DNA of 64,000 nucleotides from an uncultured Ferrovibrio sp. (GCF_937960835.1 NZ_CALGPC010000017.1:62001-126000), one strand, 5' to 3'; positions 44,471 to 53,758 are shown, numbered from the stretch's first letter. Notes: generated by a model not told the origin, from the letters alone. Made by a program: numbers and translations.

Positions 44471-45520
44471 ATGGCTGAACCGGTGGGACAAGCCAGCGGC
44501 CTGGACCTGATCGCGGTCAGCCATCGTTACGGCAGTCGCCGCGCCGTCGAGCAGGTCAGTCTAAGCGTAAAGCCCGGCGAAATCCTCGGCCTTCTGGGGC
44601 CGTCCGGCTGCGGCAAATCCACGACATTGCGCCTGGCGGCCGGTCTTGAGGATCTGCAGCAGGGCGAGGTGCGCATCGGCGGCGAGGTGGTGGCGGGCCG
44701 CGGCGTCAATATCCCGACCGAGCGCCGCCATATCGGCATGGTGTTCCAGGATCATGCCCTGTTCCCGCATCTGAGCGTGGCCGACAATATCGCCTTCGGC
44801 CTGAGCCGCCTGCCGCAGGCCGAACGGCGGGCGCGGGCCAAGCTCTGGGCCGACCGGCTCGGCCTGGGCGGTCATTTCGATGCCTATCCGCATCAGCTTT
44901 CCGGTGGCGAGCAGCAGCGCGTCGCCCTGGCCCGCGCAATGGCGCCGGAGCCGCGCGTGATGCTGCTGGACGAGCCGTTCTCAAGCCTCGACAGCCGCCT
45001 GCGCGACCAGATCCGCGACGAGACCGTGGCGGTGCTAAAACAGGCCGGCACGGCGACTCTGCTGGTCACTCATGATCCGGAAGAGGCAATGCGGATGAGC
45101 GACCGGATTGCCATCATGCGCGCAGGCCGGATCGAGCAGATCGACACGCCGGATCGCGTCTACGCCGCGCCGGCCACGCCGTTCGTTGCACGTTTTCTAA
45201 GCGAAACCAATGAAATCCCGGGACGGGTTGAAGGCGGCAGGGTGCATACACCTTTCGGCGCCGTAGCGGCGCCGCAACTGGGCGAGGGCAGTTCCGCCAT
45301 TCTGATGTTCCGCCCCGAGGCGCTGCAGGAGCAGGACGAAGGCGGAGTGGCGCTGACGGTGGAGCGTGCGACGGCCTTGGGGGCCTATCGTCGCCTGGAA
45401 ATCACAGGCGCCGGAATGAGACTGGCGGCACGATTGCCCGCGGGGCCGCTGCCCCCGCTGGGTGCGACAATACGGTTTGGTCTTAACCCAGAGTTCTGCT
45501 TCGTTTTTCCCGCCTCGTGA
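44471..45520 (+). CDS. ABC transporter ATP-binding protein (FbpC/PotA-like)
   Basis: A 349-residue ATPase subunit of an importer. Walker A is GPSGCGKSTT, Q-loop MVFQDHALFPH, signature LSGGEQQRVALARAM, Walker B VMLLDEPFSS, with the H-loop TLLVTHDPEEA. A C-terminal TOBE-like regulatory domain (about 240-349) fits the iron(III), spermidine or similar anion families. No permease or binding protein adjoins it; it sits between scpB (8 bases) and tatA, so its partners must be elsewhere. Confidence 0.9.
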   Translation: MAEPVGQASGLDLIAVSHRYGSRRAVEQVSLSVKPGEILGLLGPSGCGKSTTLRLAAGLEDLQQGEVRIGGEVVAGRGVNIPTERRHIGMVFQDHALFPHLSVADNIAFGLSRLPQAERRARAKLWADRLGLGGHFDAYPHQLSGGEQQRVALARAMAPEPRVMLLDEPFSSLDSRLRDQIRDETVAVLKQAGTATLLVTHDPEEAMRMSDRIAIMRAGRIEQIDTPDRVYAAPATPFVARFLSETNEIPGRVEGGRVHTPFGAVAAPQLGEGSSAILMFRPEALQEQDEGGVALTVERATALGAYRRLEITGAGMRLAARLPAGPLPPLGATIRFGLNPEFCFVFPAS

Positions 45521-45532
45521 GGGGGTGAAAGA

Positions 45533-45562
45533 TTGCCTTCCCCGCGCTACCTCTGCCATAGT
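45533..45562 (+). promoter_or_regulatory. putative promoter of tatABC
   Basis: TTGCCT (45533-45538) and CATAGT (45557-45562) are separated by 18 bases, 65 bases upstream of tatA. Weak match. Confidence 0.3.
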
Positions 45563-45627
45563 GCGGCCCTGCGTCGGCAGGCGCCCCGCGGAAGCCGGGC
45601 AGGCCTCTCGTAGGAGGAGATAAGGGT

Positions 45628-45873
45628 ATGGGTAGCTTTAGTTTTTGGCACTGGCTAATCGTCCTGCTGGTGATTCTGATCATCTTCGGCGCCGGCAAAT
45701 TGCCGAAAGTCGCCGGCGATCTTGCCTCCGGCATCAAGAACTTCCGCAAGGGCATGAAGGAAGACGTCGACGAGAAGCCGGCCGGTCAGCCGCCGGTGAT
45801 CAATCAGCAGAGCCAGCCGACCGGCGGAGCCGCCAATACCGGCGCACCGGCCGACAAGTCTGCGCAGAACTGA
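45628..45873 (+). CDS. tatA: Sec-independent translocase subunit TatA
   Basis: Pore-forming component for export of folded proteins. The 81 residues comprise a single membrane helix after SFSFWHWLIV (VLLVILIIFGAGKLP), the FGAGKLPKVAGDL hinge, an amphipathic helix (IKNFRKGMKED) and a polar glutamine/proline-rich tail. AGGAGG stands upstream of the ATG. tatB follows after 67 bases. Confidence 0.96.
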   Translation: MGSFSFWHWLIVLLVILIIFGAGKLPKVAGDLASGIKNFRKGMKEDVDEKPAGQPPVINQQSQPTGGAANTGAPADKSAQN

Positions 45874-45940
45874 CTGAATCAGCATGCGCGGCGGAGCGTG
45901 CAACCGCCGCGGCATAACCCAGCGGACGGCGTAGGCGGCG

Positions 45941-46372
45941 ATGTTCGACATTGCCTGGTCAGAACTCGGTATCATCGCGGTGGTCGCCCTCGTGGTCATC
46001 GGCCCGAGGGACTTGCCCAAAGTCCTGCGCACGGTTGGCCAGTGGACGGCCAAGGCGCGGGCCATGGCGCGTGAGTTCCAGAGCGGCATCGACGACATGG
46101 TGCGCGAGGCGGAGCTGGACGAGCTGCGCAAGGCCGCCAAGCAGGTCAGCGACTTTTCGCTGGAGAAGGAAGTCAAGAAGACCATCGACCCCGATGGCTC
46201 GCTGGAAAAGAGCTTCCAGGAGACCACCAAGATCGACGATCCATTCGCCGAGCCCCAGCCGGTGATGGAGCCTCCGGCTGAGGAGAAGGCCGCTGAGGCG
46301 ACGACAGCCGCGGAAGTACCGGCCGATGTCGCGGCCGCGCCCGTGCCTGCCAAGGATGAGACGAAATCGTGA
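45941..46372 (+). CDS. tatB: Sec-independent translocase subunit TatB
   Basis: Part of the TatBC receptor for twin-arginine signals. The 143 residues begin MFDIAWSELGIIAVVALVVI and continue GPRDLPKVLRTVGQ, the diagnostic TatB start. An amphipathic helix (KARAMAREFQSGIDDMVREA) and an acidic/proline tail follow. The stop overlaps tatC by GTGA. Confidence 0.96.
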   Translation: MFDIAWSELGIIAVVALVVIGPRDLPKVLRTVGQWTAKARAMAREFQSGIDDMVREAELDELRKAAKQVSDFSLEKEVKKTIDPDGSLEKSFQETTKIDDPFAEPQPVMEPPAEEKAAEATTAAEVPADVAAAPVPAKDETKS

Positions 46373-47214
46373 GTGAACAGAAACCGGAGGACGAGGTCGA
46401 AGCCTCTCGCATGCCGCTGCTCGATCATCTGATCGAGCTGCGCAACCGGCTGATGTATTCTATCGGGGCGATCTTCGTCGCCTTCGTCGCCTGCTATTTC
46501 TTCGCGCCGTATATCTACAACATCCTGATGTATCCGCTGATCGAGGCGACCGGCACCGAAGGCCGGCGCATGATCTTCACGGCGCCGCAGGAAGCCTTCT
46601 TCACCTATATCCGTCTGGCCTTCTGGGCGGCGGCGCTGGTCAGCTTTCCGGTGATCGCCAGCCAGATCTGGATGTTCGTCGCGCCGGGCCTCTACAAGCA
46701 CGAGCGCAAGGCGTTTCTGCCGTTCCTGGTCGCCACGCCGGTGTTGTTCGCCATTGGCGGCGCCTTCGTTTATTTCTTCATCATGCCGCTGGCGCTGAAG
46801 TTCTTCATCGGCTTCGAGGCGCCGGGCGGCGACGGCACAATTCCGATCCAGCTTGAAACGAAGGTCAGCGAGTATCTGTCGCTGGTGATGACGCTGATCT
46901 TTGCCTTCGGCATTGCTTTCGAACTGCCGGTGCTGCTGACCCTGCTGGGCCGGGTCGGCATCGCGACATCGGCCGGGCTCGCCGCGAAGCGCAAATACGC
47001 CATCGTCGGCATGTTCATCTTCGCGGCCATCGTGACGCCGCCGGATGTGATCAGCCAGATCGGCCTCGCGCTTCCGCTGATCCTGCTTTACGAAATTTCC
47101 ATCCTCTCCGTGAAAATGATCGAGAAGGATCGCGCCAAGAAAGAGGCGGCGGAGAAGGCGGAGGCCGAAAAGGACGAGGCTAAGGAGGGGGCGCAATCCT
47201 CTTCTGCGTCCTGA
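46369..47214 (+). CDS. tatC: Sec-independent translocase subunit TatC
   Basis: Polytopic receptor that recognises the twin-arginine motif. The 281 residues contain MPLLDHLIELRNRLMYSI (with the conserved Glu of the first cytoplasmic part), FFTYIRLAFWAAALVSFPVI, FVAPGLYKHERK, and six membrane helices. A lysine/glutamate/alanine-rich cytoplasmic tail closes it. GTG start overlapping tatB. serS follows in 26 bases. Confidence 0.96.
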   Translation: MSEQKPEDEVEASRMPLLDHLIELRNRLMYSIGAIFVAFVACYFFAPYIYNILMYPLIEATGTEGRRMIFTAPQEAFFTYIRLAFWAAALVSFPVIASQIWMFVAPGLYKHERKAFLPFLVATPVLFAIGGAFVYFFIMPLALKFFIGFEAPGGDGTIPIQLETKVSEYLSLVMTLIFAFGIAFELPVLLTLLGRVGIATSAGLAAKRKYAIVGMFIFAAIVTPPDVISQIGLALPLILLYEISILSVKMIEKDRAKKEAAEKAEAEKDEAKEGAQSSSAS

Positions 47215-47240
47215 TGACCGGTTCTGAGTGGTAGTTTGCA

Positions 47241-48524
47241 ATGCATGACATCAAGTTCATCCGGGAGAATCCGGAGGCCTTCGACAAGGCGATCGCCCGG
47301 CGCGGTTTGGCACCGCAATCGGCTGCGCTGATCGAACTCGACAGGAAGCGCCGCGCGGCGCAGGCCGAATTCGACCAGGTGCAGGCCAAGCGCAATTCGC
47401 TGTCCAAGGAGATCGGCGCCGCCAAGGCCAAGAAGGACGAGGCCCGGGCGCAGGAGCTGATGACCGAGGTCGGCGCGCTCAAGGATCGCCTGGCCGCCCT
47501 GGAAGCCGAGCAGAAAGAGCATGAGGCAGCGCTGAACGATGCGCTGTCGCGCATCCCCAATCTGCCCGGCGATGACGTGCCCGATGGACTGGACGAGAAA
47601 TCAAATGTCGAGCTGCGCCGTTATGGCGAACCGAAGGCTTTCGGTTTCAAGCCGAAGGAGCATTTCGATCTCGGCGAGGCGCTGGGCTACATGGATTTCG
47701 CCGCCGGCGTGAAGCTGGCGGGTGCGCGCTTCACGGTGCTGAAGAGCCAGCTCGCGCGGCTGGAGCGTGCGCTCGGGCAGTTCATGCTCGACCTGCACAC
47801 CACCGAATTCGGCTATACCGAGATGCAACCGCCGCTTCTGGTCAACGACGCCACCGCCTATGGCACCGGCCAGTTGCCAAAATTCGGCGACGACCTGTTC
47901 CGCACGACGGTCGGCTATTGGCTGATCCCGACGGCGGAAGTGCCGCTGACTAATCTGGCGCGCGATCTGATCATCGACGAGAGCGAGTTGCCCTGGCGCA
48001 TGACTGCGCTGACGTCGTGTTTCCGCTCCGAAGCGGGCGCGGCCGGCCGCGATACGCGAGGCATGATCCGCCAGCATCAGTTCGACAAGGTCGAACTCGT
48101 CAGCATCGTTGCGCCGGAGAAGTCGGTGGAAGAGCATGAGCGGATGACCGATGCCGCCGAGACCGTGCTCAAGCGGCTTGGCCTGCCATTCCGCACCATG
48201 CTGCTCTGCGCCGGCGATATGGGCGGTGCGGCGCGCAAGACCTATGACATCGAAGTCTGGCTGCCGGGCCAGAATCAGTATCGCGAGATTTCGTCCTGTT
48301 CGAATTGCTGGGACTGGCAGGCGCGGCGCATGAACGCCCGCTGCCGTGCGCCGGGTGAGAAGCAGACCCGTTTCGTCCATACGCTCAATGGCTCTGGCCT
48401 CGCGGTCGGCCGCACCTTGATCGCGGTGATGGAGAATTACCAGAACGAGGATGGCAGCATCAGCGTGCCGGATGCGTTGCAGCCCTATATGGGCGGTTTG
48501 AAGAAGATCGAAAAGGCAAGCTGA
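47241..48524 (+). CDS. serS: seryl-tRNA synthetase
   Basis: Class II synthetase for tRNA-Ser and tRNA-Sec. The 427 residues begin MHDIKFIRENPEAFDKAIAR, then a long antiparallel coiled-coil arm (about 30-105) that grips the tRNA. Motif 2 is TSCFRSEAGAAGRDTRGMIR and motif 3 is in NGSGLAVGRTLIAVMENYQ. The FDLGEALGYMDF region is typical. It lies between tatC and surE, a linkage widespread in alphaproteobacteria. Confidence 0.97.
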   Translation: MHDIKFIRENPEAFDKAIARRGLAPQSAALIELDRKRRAAQAEFDQVQAKRNSLSKEIGAAKAKKDEARAQELMTEVGALKDRLAALEAEQKEHEAALNDALSRIPNLPGDDVPDGLDEKSNVELRRYGEPKAFGFKPKEHFDLGEALGYMDFAAGVKLAGARFTVLKSQLARLERALGQFMLDLHTTEFGYTEMQPPLLVNDATAYGTGQLPKFGDDLFRTTVGYWLIPTAEVPLTNLARDLIIDESELPWRMTALTSCFRSEAGAAGRDTRGMIRQHQFDKVELVSIVAPEKSVEEHERMTDAAETVLKRLGLPFRTMLLCAGDMGGAARKTYDIEVWLPGQNQYREISSCSNCWDWQARRMNARCRAPGEKQTRFVHTLNGSGLAVGRTLIAVMENYQNEDGSISVPDALQPYMGGLKKIEKAS

Positions 48525-48526
48525 TC

Positions 48527-49282
48527 ATGCGCATTCTGGTCTCCAACGACGACGGCATTCACGCGCCGGGCCTCAAGGTGTTGGAGAAAATCGCCAAGAC
48601 CTTGTCGAACGACGTCTGGGTGGTGGCTCCGGAATTCGAGCAATCGGGCGCGTCGCACTCGCTGACGCTGACCCAGCCTTTACGGCTTCGCAAGGTCAAC
48701 GCACGCAAATTCGCGGTGCGCGGCACGCCGACCGATTGCGTGATGATCGCGATGCACGAGATCTTCAAGGACAAGAAGCCGGATCTGCTGCTGTCGGGGG
48801 TCAATCGCGGCGCCAATCTGGGTGAGGACGTGACCTATTCCGGCACCGTGGCCGTGGCGATGGAAGGCACGCTGCTGGGCGTGCCATCGATCGCAATGAG
48901 CCAGTGCTTTCAGTATGGCCATCCGGTGAAATGGGCGACTGCCGAATATCATGCGCCGGGGCTGATCAAGAAGCTGCTCAAGGCCGGTTGGCCGAAGGGC
49001 ATCCTGATCAACATCAATTTCCCCGACGTGGTGGCGGAATCGGTCACCGGCGTGGAGGTCGTCAAGCAGGGCCAGCGCGATCTGACTGATCTTTTGCTGG
49101 ACGGCCGTGTGGACGCGCGCGGCGTGCCTTATTACTGGATCGGTTTCCGCCGGATGAAGAACAAGGCCAAGCGGCAGACCGACCTGGGCGCCACCGATAG
49201 TGGCGCGATCTCGGTCACGCCGCTGCAGCTCGACTTGACTCATACGGCGACCATGAAGGCGCTCAAGTCCGCTCTCTCTTAA
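48527..49282 (+). CDS. surE: 5'/3'-nucleotidase SurE
   Basis: Metal-dependent nucleoside monophosphatase involved in stationary survival. The 251 residues begin MRILVSNDDGIHAPGL with the acidic pair NDD that binds metal. SGASHSLTL, GTPTDCV, SGVNRGANLGEDVTYSGTVA and GVPSIAMS are all present. It follows serS by 2 bases and precedes pcm by 3, a tight operon. Confidence 0.97.
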   Translation: MRILVSNDDGIHAPGLKVLEKIAKTLSNDVWVVAPEFEQSGASHSLTLTQPLRLRKVNARKFAVRGTPTDCVMIAMHEIFKDKKPDLLLSGVNRGANLGEDVTYSGTVAVAMEGTLLGVPSIAMSQCFQYGHPVKWATAEYHAPGLIKKLLKAGWPKGILININFPDVVAESVTGVEVVKQGQRDLTDLLLDGRVDARGVPYYWIGFRRMKNKAKRQTDLGATDSGAISVTPLQLDLTHTATMKALKSALS

Positions 49283-49285
49283 GTC

Positions 49286-49930
49286 GTGGATACCCGCGTC
49301 ATCCAACTGATCATGGAGCTGCGCCGGCAAGGCATTGCCGATACGCGCGTGCTGGCTGCGCTTGAGCGGGTGCCGCGAGACCGTTTCGTGGCCGATCAGT
49401 TCCTCAAGCACGCTTACGACAACATCGCCCTGCCGATCACGCAGGGCCAGACGATCAGCCAGCCTTTTGTCGTCGCCTATATGACCGAGGCGTTGCGGAT
49501 CGGCGACCGCATGAAGGTGCTGGAGATCGGCACCGGCTCAGGCTACCAGACGGCAGTGCTGGCCAAGCTGTCGCGCCGGGTCTACACCATTGAGCGCTAC
49601 CGCTCTCTCTTGCAGTCGGCCGAAAAGCGGCTGGCGGATCTCAAGATCACCAACATCACCACCAAACTCGGCGACGGCATCAAGGGCTGGCCCGAGCAGG
49701 CGCCCTTCGACCGCATCCTGGTGACGGCCGCGGCCGATCACCGGCCGGACAGCTTGATCGAGCAGTTGTCGCCTGAGGGCGGCATCATGGTGGCGCCGGT
49801 CAGCGTGTCGGCGACCGAGCAGGACATCATCCGCTATACCCGGCGTGGCAATGACGTGGAGGAGGAGCGCCTGATCCCAGTCCGCTTCGTACCGCTGCTG
49901 CCTGGGATCGCACGCGAAGCGGCAGGCTGA
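49286..49930 (+). CDS. pcm: protein-L-isoaspartate O-methyltransferase
   Basis: Methylates L-isoaspartyl residues in damaged proteins using S-adenosylmethionine. The 214 residues have VPRDRFVADQ, ITQGQTISQPFVVAYMTEAL (acceptor loop), the AdoMet motif VLEIGTGSGYQTAVLA and PFDRILVTAAADHRPDSLIE. GTG start 3 bases after surE. The surE-pcm pairing is conserved in proteobacteria. Confidence 0.95.
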   Translation: MDTRVIQLIMELRRQGIADTRVLAALERVPRDRFVADQFLKHAYDNIALPITQGQTISQPFVVAYMTEALRIGDRMKVLEIGTGSGYQTAVLAKLSRRVYTIERYRSLLQSAEKRLADLKITNITTKLGDGIKGWPEQAPFDRILVTAAADHRPDSLIEQLSPEGGIMVAPVSVSATEQDIIRYTRRGNDVEEERLIPVRFVPLLPGIAREAAG

Positions 49931-49959
49931 CGCGGGAAACCGCGATCCGCCTGCGATTG

Positions 49960-49979
49960 AGCCCCATGCCGAAGGGGCT
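49960..49979 (+). terminator. short hairpin before the LysM/M23 gene
   Basis: Six-base arms AGCCCC and GGGGCT flank an 8-base loop, between pcm and the lipoprotein gene. There is no proper T tract, so a weak terminator or mRNA hairpin. Confidence 0.25.
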
Positions 49980-49993
49980 TAGACTTCAAGACG

Positions 49994-51235
49994 ATGCGTT
50001 GGATTCGTGCGATAGGACAGAGACTGGTCGTGGTGGCCATGGCCGGTGTGCTGGCCGCCTGCGGGCAGCAGGCGCCGGCACCGGTGGTGTTCAACCACCA
50101 GGCGGGTTCCCGTCCGTCGCCATCGCCGTCGCGATCGACAGTGGCGACCGCGCCGCTATCGACATCGTCAGCAGCAGCAAGCTCAGTCGCGAGTCGGGCC
50201 TCTAATGTCGTGGCCGCACCGCAAATGGTGCCTGGCGTTATAACGGTGCAGCCGGGCGATACGGTCTATGCGCTGTCGCGGCGTTACGACCGGCCGGTGC
50301 GCGCCATCATCGACGAGAACGGGCTGCAGCCGCCTTACCTGCTGCAATCGGGACAGCGGATCCGCATCCCGGGCGGCCGCTTTCATACTGTGCAGGCAGG
50401 AGAGACGCTCTACAGCATCTCGCGCGCCTATGGCGTGGATCTGTATTCCACAGCGCAGGCCAACGATCTGCAGCCGCCCTACGTGATCGCCGTCGGACAG
50501 CAGCTGCGGATCCCGTCTTCCACCGGCTATGCCGTTGCTGCCGCACCGCCGCCGGCGGTTCCGTCCGGACGGAGTGTGGATGTCGAAATTCTGCCCGCAC
50601 CGGGCAGCGCGCCCGCCGCTCAATCTTCGGCGCCAGCAACGCAGGTTCCGCAGGCGCAGACGCCGCCGTCGAGCCGCAGCCCCGCGCCCGTGCCGAGCGA
50701 GGCACCGTCTCAGACAGCGCAGCAAGCACCACAACAGCCGGCAGAGCAGTCAGCACCTCAACAGGAGGCCGCTGCACCGGTTGCGCCAACACCGGCGCCG
50801 TCGGCGGCCAGCAAGCCTGAGTCAGACAAGGAAACGGTTCTGCCGCCGCGTTCGGGCCGGACATTCTCCTGGCCGGTGCGCGGCCGCATCCTGTCGACCT
50901 TCGGGCCGAAAGCGGACGGGCTGCATAACGACGGCATCAACATCGCCGCTCGCGCTGGCGCGCCGGTGATCGCCGCCGAAAACGGGGTGGTCGTCTATGC
51001 CGGCAATGAACTGCGCGGCTTCGGCAATCTGCTTCTGGTGCGCCATGCCGATGGCTGGATCACCGCTTATGCCCATCTCGACAAGATGCTGGTCAAGAAA
51101 GGGCAGAAGGTAACCCGCGGCCAGGCGATTGGAACCGTCGGCACCAGCGGCGGCGTGAGCCAGCCGCAGCTTCATTTCGAAATCCGCCGGGGCACCCAGG
51201 CGGTCGATCCGGCGAAGTTCCTCTCGGTCGCCTGA
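49994..51235 (+). CDS. LysM and M23-type lipoprotein (NlpD/DipM-like)
   Basis: A 413-residue periplasmic lipoprotein. The signal ends in the lipobox LAACG. Two LysM repeats follow (about 77-121 and 126-170: ITVQPGDTVYALSRRYDRPV, HTVQAGETLYSISRAYGVDL), then a long proline/glutamine/alanine linker, and a C-terminal LytM (M23) domain. The domain has LHNDGINIAARAGAPV where active enzymes have HxxxD, and QLHFEIRRG where they have HLHFE. The metal ligands thus seem changed, so it is probably an amidase activator rather than an enzyme. It sits after surE-pcm. Confidence 0.9.
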   Translation: MRWIRAIGQRLVVVAMAGVLAACGQQAPAPVVFNHQAGSRPSPSPSRSTVATAPLSTSSAAASSVASRASNVVAAPQMVPGVITVQPGDTVYALSRRYDRPVRAIIDENGLQPPYLLQSGQRIRIPGGRFHTVQAGETLYSISRAYGVDLYSTAQANDLQPPYVIAVGQQLRIPSSTGYAVAAAPPPAVPSGRSVDVEILPAPGSAPAAQSSAPATQVPQAQTPPSSRSPAPVPSEAPSQTAQQAPQQPAEQSAPQQEAAAPVAPTPAPSAASKPESDKETVLPPRSGRTFSWPVRGRILSTFGPKADGLHNDGINIAARAGAPVIAAENGVVVYAGNELRGFGNLLLVRHADGWITAYAHLDKMLVKKGQKVTRGQAIGTVGTSGGVSQPQLHFEIRRGTQAVDPAKFLSVA

Positions 51236-51245
51236 CGCGCGGCTA

Positions 51246-52172
51246 TTAAGCCGAACTGCGCGGCGTGAGCGGCTTGCCCAGGCGGCCGGCGAGATCCTGA
51301 ATGAACTGCCAGGCCACGCGGCCGGAGCGGGAGCCGCGGGTCATCGCCCATTCGACGGCTTCGGCGCGGAGCTGCTTCTGATCGATCTTCAGCCCGTAAG
51401 TCGCGCAGTAGGCATCCAGCATGGCGAAGTAGTCTTCCTGGCTGCAGGAATGGAAGCCGAGCCAGAGGCCGAAGCGGTCGGAGAGCGAAACCTTCTCCTC
51501 GACGGCTTCGCCAGGATTGATGGCCGTCGAGCGCTCGTTTTCCACCATATCGCGGGGCAGCAGATGGCGCCGGTTTGAGGTGGCGTAGAAGATCACGTTG
51601 TCGGGCCGGCCTTCAATGCCGCCTTCCAGCACGGCCTTGAGCGACTTGTAATGCTGATCCTCGGCATCGAAAGAGAGATCGTCGCAGAACAGGATGTAGC
51701 GACGCTTCGAGGCCCGCAGCAGCTTGAGCAGCTGCGGCAGCGTCGGGATGTCCTCGCGGTGGATCTCCACCAGCGCCAGAGCACGCGCTTTCTTGGCATT
51801 GATCGCACCGAGTACCGCTTTGACGAGCGACGACTTGCCCATGCCGCGCGCGCCCCAGAGCAGCGCGTTGTTGGCCGGCAGGCCCTTGGCGAAACGCTGT
51901 GTATTGTCGAGCAGGATGTCGCGCACGCGGTCGACGCCGCGCAGCAGCGAAATCGGCACGGCATTGATCACCGGAACGGGTTCCAGCCAGCCCGGTGCCG
52001 GGTCGGCATGCCAGACATAGGCGTCGGCGGCCTTGTCGTCGAAGGCAGGCGGCTGCGGCGGCGCAAGGCGCTCCAGGGCGGCGGCGATGCGCGCCAGGGT
52101 ATCGTTATCCAGAGACGGCGTGGACGTGGCGGCGGAGACGGGGACTTTTTTCTTGGACATTGGTTGCTTCAT
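51246..52172 (-). CDS. AAA-type ATPase, DUF815 family
   Basis: A 308-residue ATPase. Walker A is LLWGARGMGKSSLVKAVL, Walker B RYILFCDDLSFD, and the arginine-containing segment VIFYATSNRRHLLPRD follows. ERSTAINPGEAVEEKVSLSD and FGLWLGFHSCSQEDYF are typical of DUF815. The role is unknown; the gene commonly stands beside the LysM/M23 gene in alphaproteobacteria, here convergent with it. Start could be the second Met (52160). Confidence 0.88.
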   Translation of the reverse strand: MKQPMSKKKVPVSAATSTPSLDNDTLARIAAALERLAPPQPPAFDDKAADAYVWHADPAPGWLEPVPVINAVPISLLRGVDRVRDILLDNTQRFAKGLPANNALLWGARGMGKSSLVKAVLGAINAKKARALALVEIHREDIPTLPQLLKLLRASKRRYILFCDDLSFDAEDQHYKSLKAVLEGGIEGRPDNVIFYATSNRRHLLPRDMVENERSTAINPGEAVEEKVSLSDRFGLWLGFHSCSQEDYFAMLDAYCATYGLKIDQKQLRAEAVEWAMTRGSRSGRVAWQFIQDLAGRLGKPLTPRSSA

Positions 52173-52301
52173 GCCTGGCGAGGATTAGATCGTCGCCATT
52201 CTGAGGGGGCGCTTGCGTTGGCGCAACCTGTAGCGGGACCCCGAGCTTTCCGCCATAATCCGCCGCCTACAAGCCTACCGTTGAGCCGTCCAGGAGGAAA
52301 T

Positions 52302-53735
52302 ATGTACCCCGAGGTTTCGCTTCACATCGATGGCGCCTGGTGCAAGGGCGCGAGCGGCAAGTTCCTGCCGGTGCTCAATCCTGCTACCGGCGAGGAGATC
52401 GGCAAGGTCGCCCATGCCGAGAAGGCCGATCTGGACCGCGCCCTGGCTGCTGCGGACAAGGGCTTCAAGGCCTGGAAGAAGGTTTCGCCGTTCGACCGCT
52501 ACAAGATCCTGCGCAAGGCGGCGGACATCATCCGCAGCCGCGCCGACGAGATCGGCAAAATCATGACGATGGAGCAGGGCAAGCCCTTCATCGAGGCGAA
52601 GGGTGAGACGCTGCTGGCCGGCGACATCATGGACTGGTTCGCCGAGGAAGCGCGCCGCACATACGGCCGCATCGTGCCACCGCGGGCCGAAGGCGTGTAT
52701 CAGCTCGTCGTGAAGGAGCCGGTCGGTCCGGTCGCCGCGTTCACGCCGTGGAACTTCCCGATCAACCAGGCGGTCCGCAAATGCTCGGCGGCTCTGGCTG
52801 CGGGCTGCTCGATCATCCTTAAAGGTCCGGAAGAGACGCCGGCCTCCTGTGCAGCTCTGGTGCAGGCCTATCTCGATGCCGGCGTGCCAGCTGGCGTAAT
52901 CCAGCTGGTCTACGGCATTCCGTCCGAGATTTCGGAATATCTGATCCCGCATCCGGTGATCCGTAAGATCACCTTCACGGGCTCGACCCCGGTGGGCAAG
53001 CATCTCGCCATGCTGGCGGGCCAGCACATGAAGCGCATCACCATGGAGCTCGGCGGCCACGCTCCGGCCATCGTGTTCGAGGATGCCGATGTGGACACTG
53101 CCGTGAAGGTGCTGTCGGCCAACAAGTTCCGCAATGCCGGCCAGGTCTGCGTCTCGCCGACGCGCTTCCTGGTCCATGAGTCGGTCTATGGCAAGTTCGT
53201 TGAAGGCTTCACGGCTTTCGCCAAGTCCCTCAAGGTCGGTGACGGCCTCGACAAGGATACCCGCATGGGGCCGCTGGCCAACGACCGCCGCGTGCAGGCA
53301 ATGGAGATGTTCGTCGCCGATGCCGTGAGCAAGGGCGCGAAGATCGAGACCGGCGGCAAGCGCATCGGCAACAAGGGCAACTTCTTCGAGCCGACGGTGC
53401 TGACCAACATCACCACCGACATGCGCATCATGAACGAAGAGCCGTTCGGCCCGCTGGCGCCGATCATGCCCTTCTCAAAGTTCGACGAGGTGGTGGAAGA
53501 GGCGAACCGCCTGCCGTTCGGCCTAGCCGCTTATGCCTATACCAAGTCCGCAAAGACGGCCGCCGCCATCGGCGCCGCGTTCGAAAGCGGCATGGTCTCG
53601 ATCAACCACCATGGCCTGGCCCTGCCAGAAGTACCGTTCGGCGGCATCAAGGATTCAGGCTATGGATCGGAAGGGGGGGCGGAGGCCATCGAGGCTTATC
53701 TGAACACCAAGTTCATCACCCAGGTCGGCCTCTGA
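52302..53735 (+). CDS. NAD(P)-dependent aldehyde dehydrogenase, succinate-semialdehyde type
   Basis: Oxidises an aldehyde to its acid; the sequence resembles the succinate-semialdehyde group. The 477 residues include PVGPVAAFTPWNFPI, cofactor-binding FTGSTPVGK, the catalytic Glu in MELGGHAPAIVF and nucleophile Cys in NAGQVCVSPTRF, then EEPFGPLAP and GLALPEVPFGGIKDSG. The frame is open far upstream over the DUF815 gene, but AGGAGG stands just before the ATG at 52302, which is the normal family start. It is alone on its strand and ends at a terminator. Confidence 0.92.
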   Translation: MYPEVSLHIDGAWCKGASGKFLPVLNPATGEEIGKVAHAEKADLDRALAAADKGFKAWKKVSPFDRYKILRKAADIIRSRADEIGKIMTMEQGKPFIEAKGETLLAGDIMDWFAEEARRTYGRIVPPRAEGVYQLVVKEPVGPVAAFTPWNFPINQAVRKCSAALAAGCSIILKGPEETPASCAALVQAYLDAGVPAGVIQLVYGIPSEISEYLIPHPVIRKITFTGSTPVGKHLAMLAGQHMKRITMELGGHAPAIVFEDADVDTAVKVLSANKFRNAGQVCVSPTRFLVHESVYGKFVEGFTAFAKSLKVGDGLDKDTRMGPLANDRRVQAMEMFVADAVSKGAKIETGGKRIGNKGNFFEPTVLTNITTDMRIMNEEPFGPLAPIMPFSKFDEVVEEANRLPFGLAAYAYTKSAKTAAAIGAAFESGMVSINHHGLALPEVPFGGIKDSGYGSEGGAEAIEAYLNTKFITQVGL

Positions 53736-53758
53736 GGCAGCCTGAAAAAGAACAGTGG

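Noticed and set aside
51651..52301. 217-codon N-terminal extension of the aldehyde dehydrogenase frame
   Set aside because: It is antisense to the DUF815 gene; AGGAGG before the ATG at 52302 and family length fix the start there.
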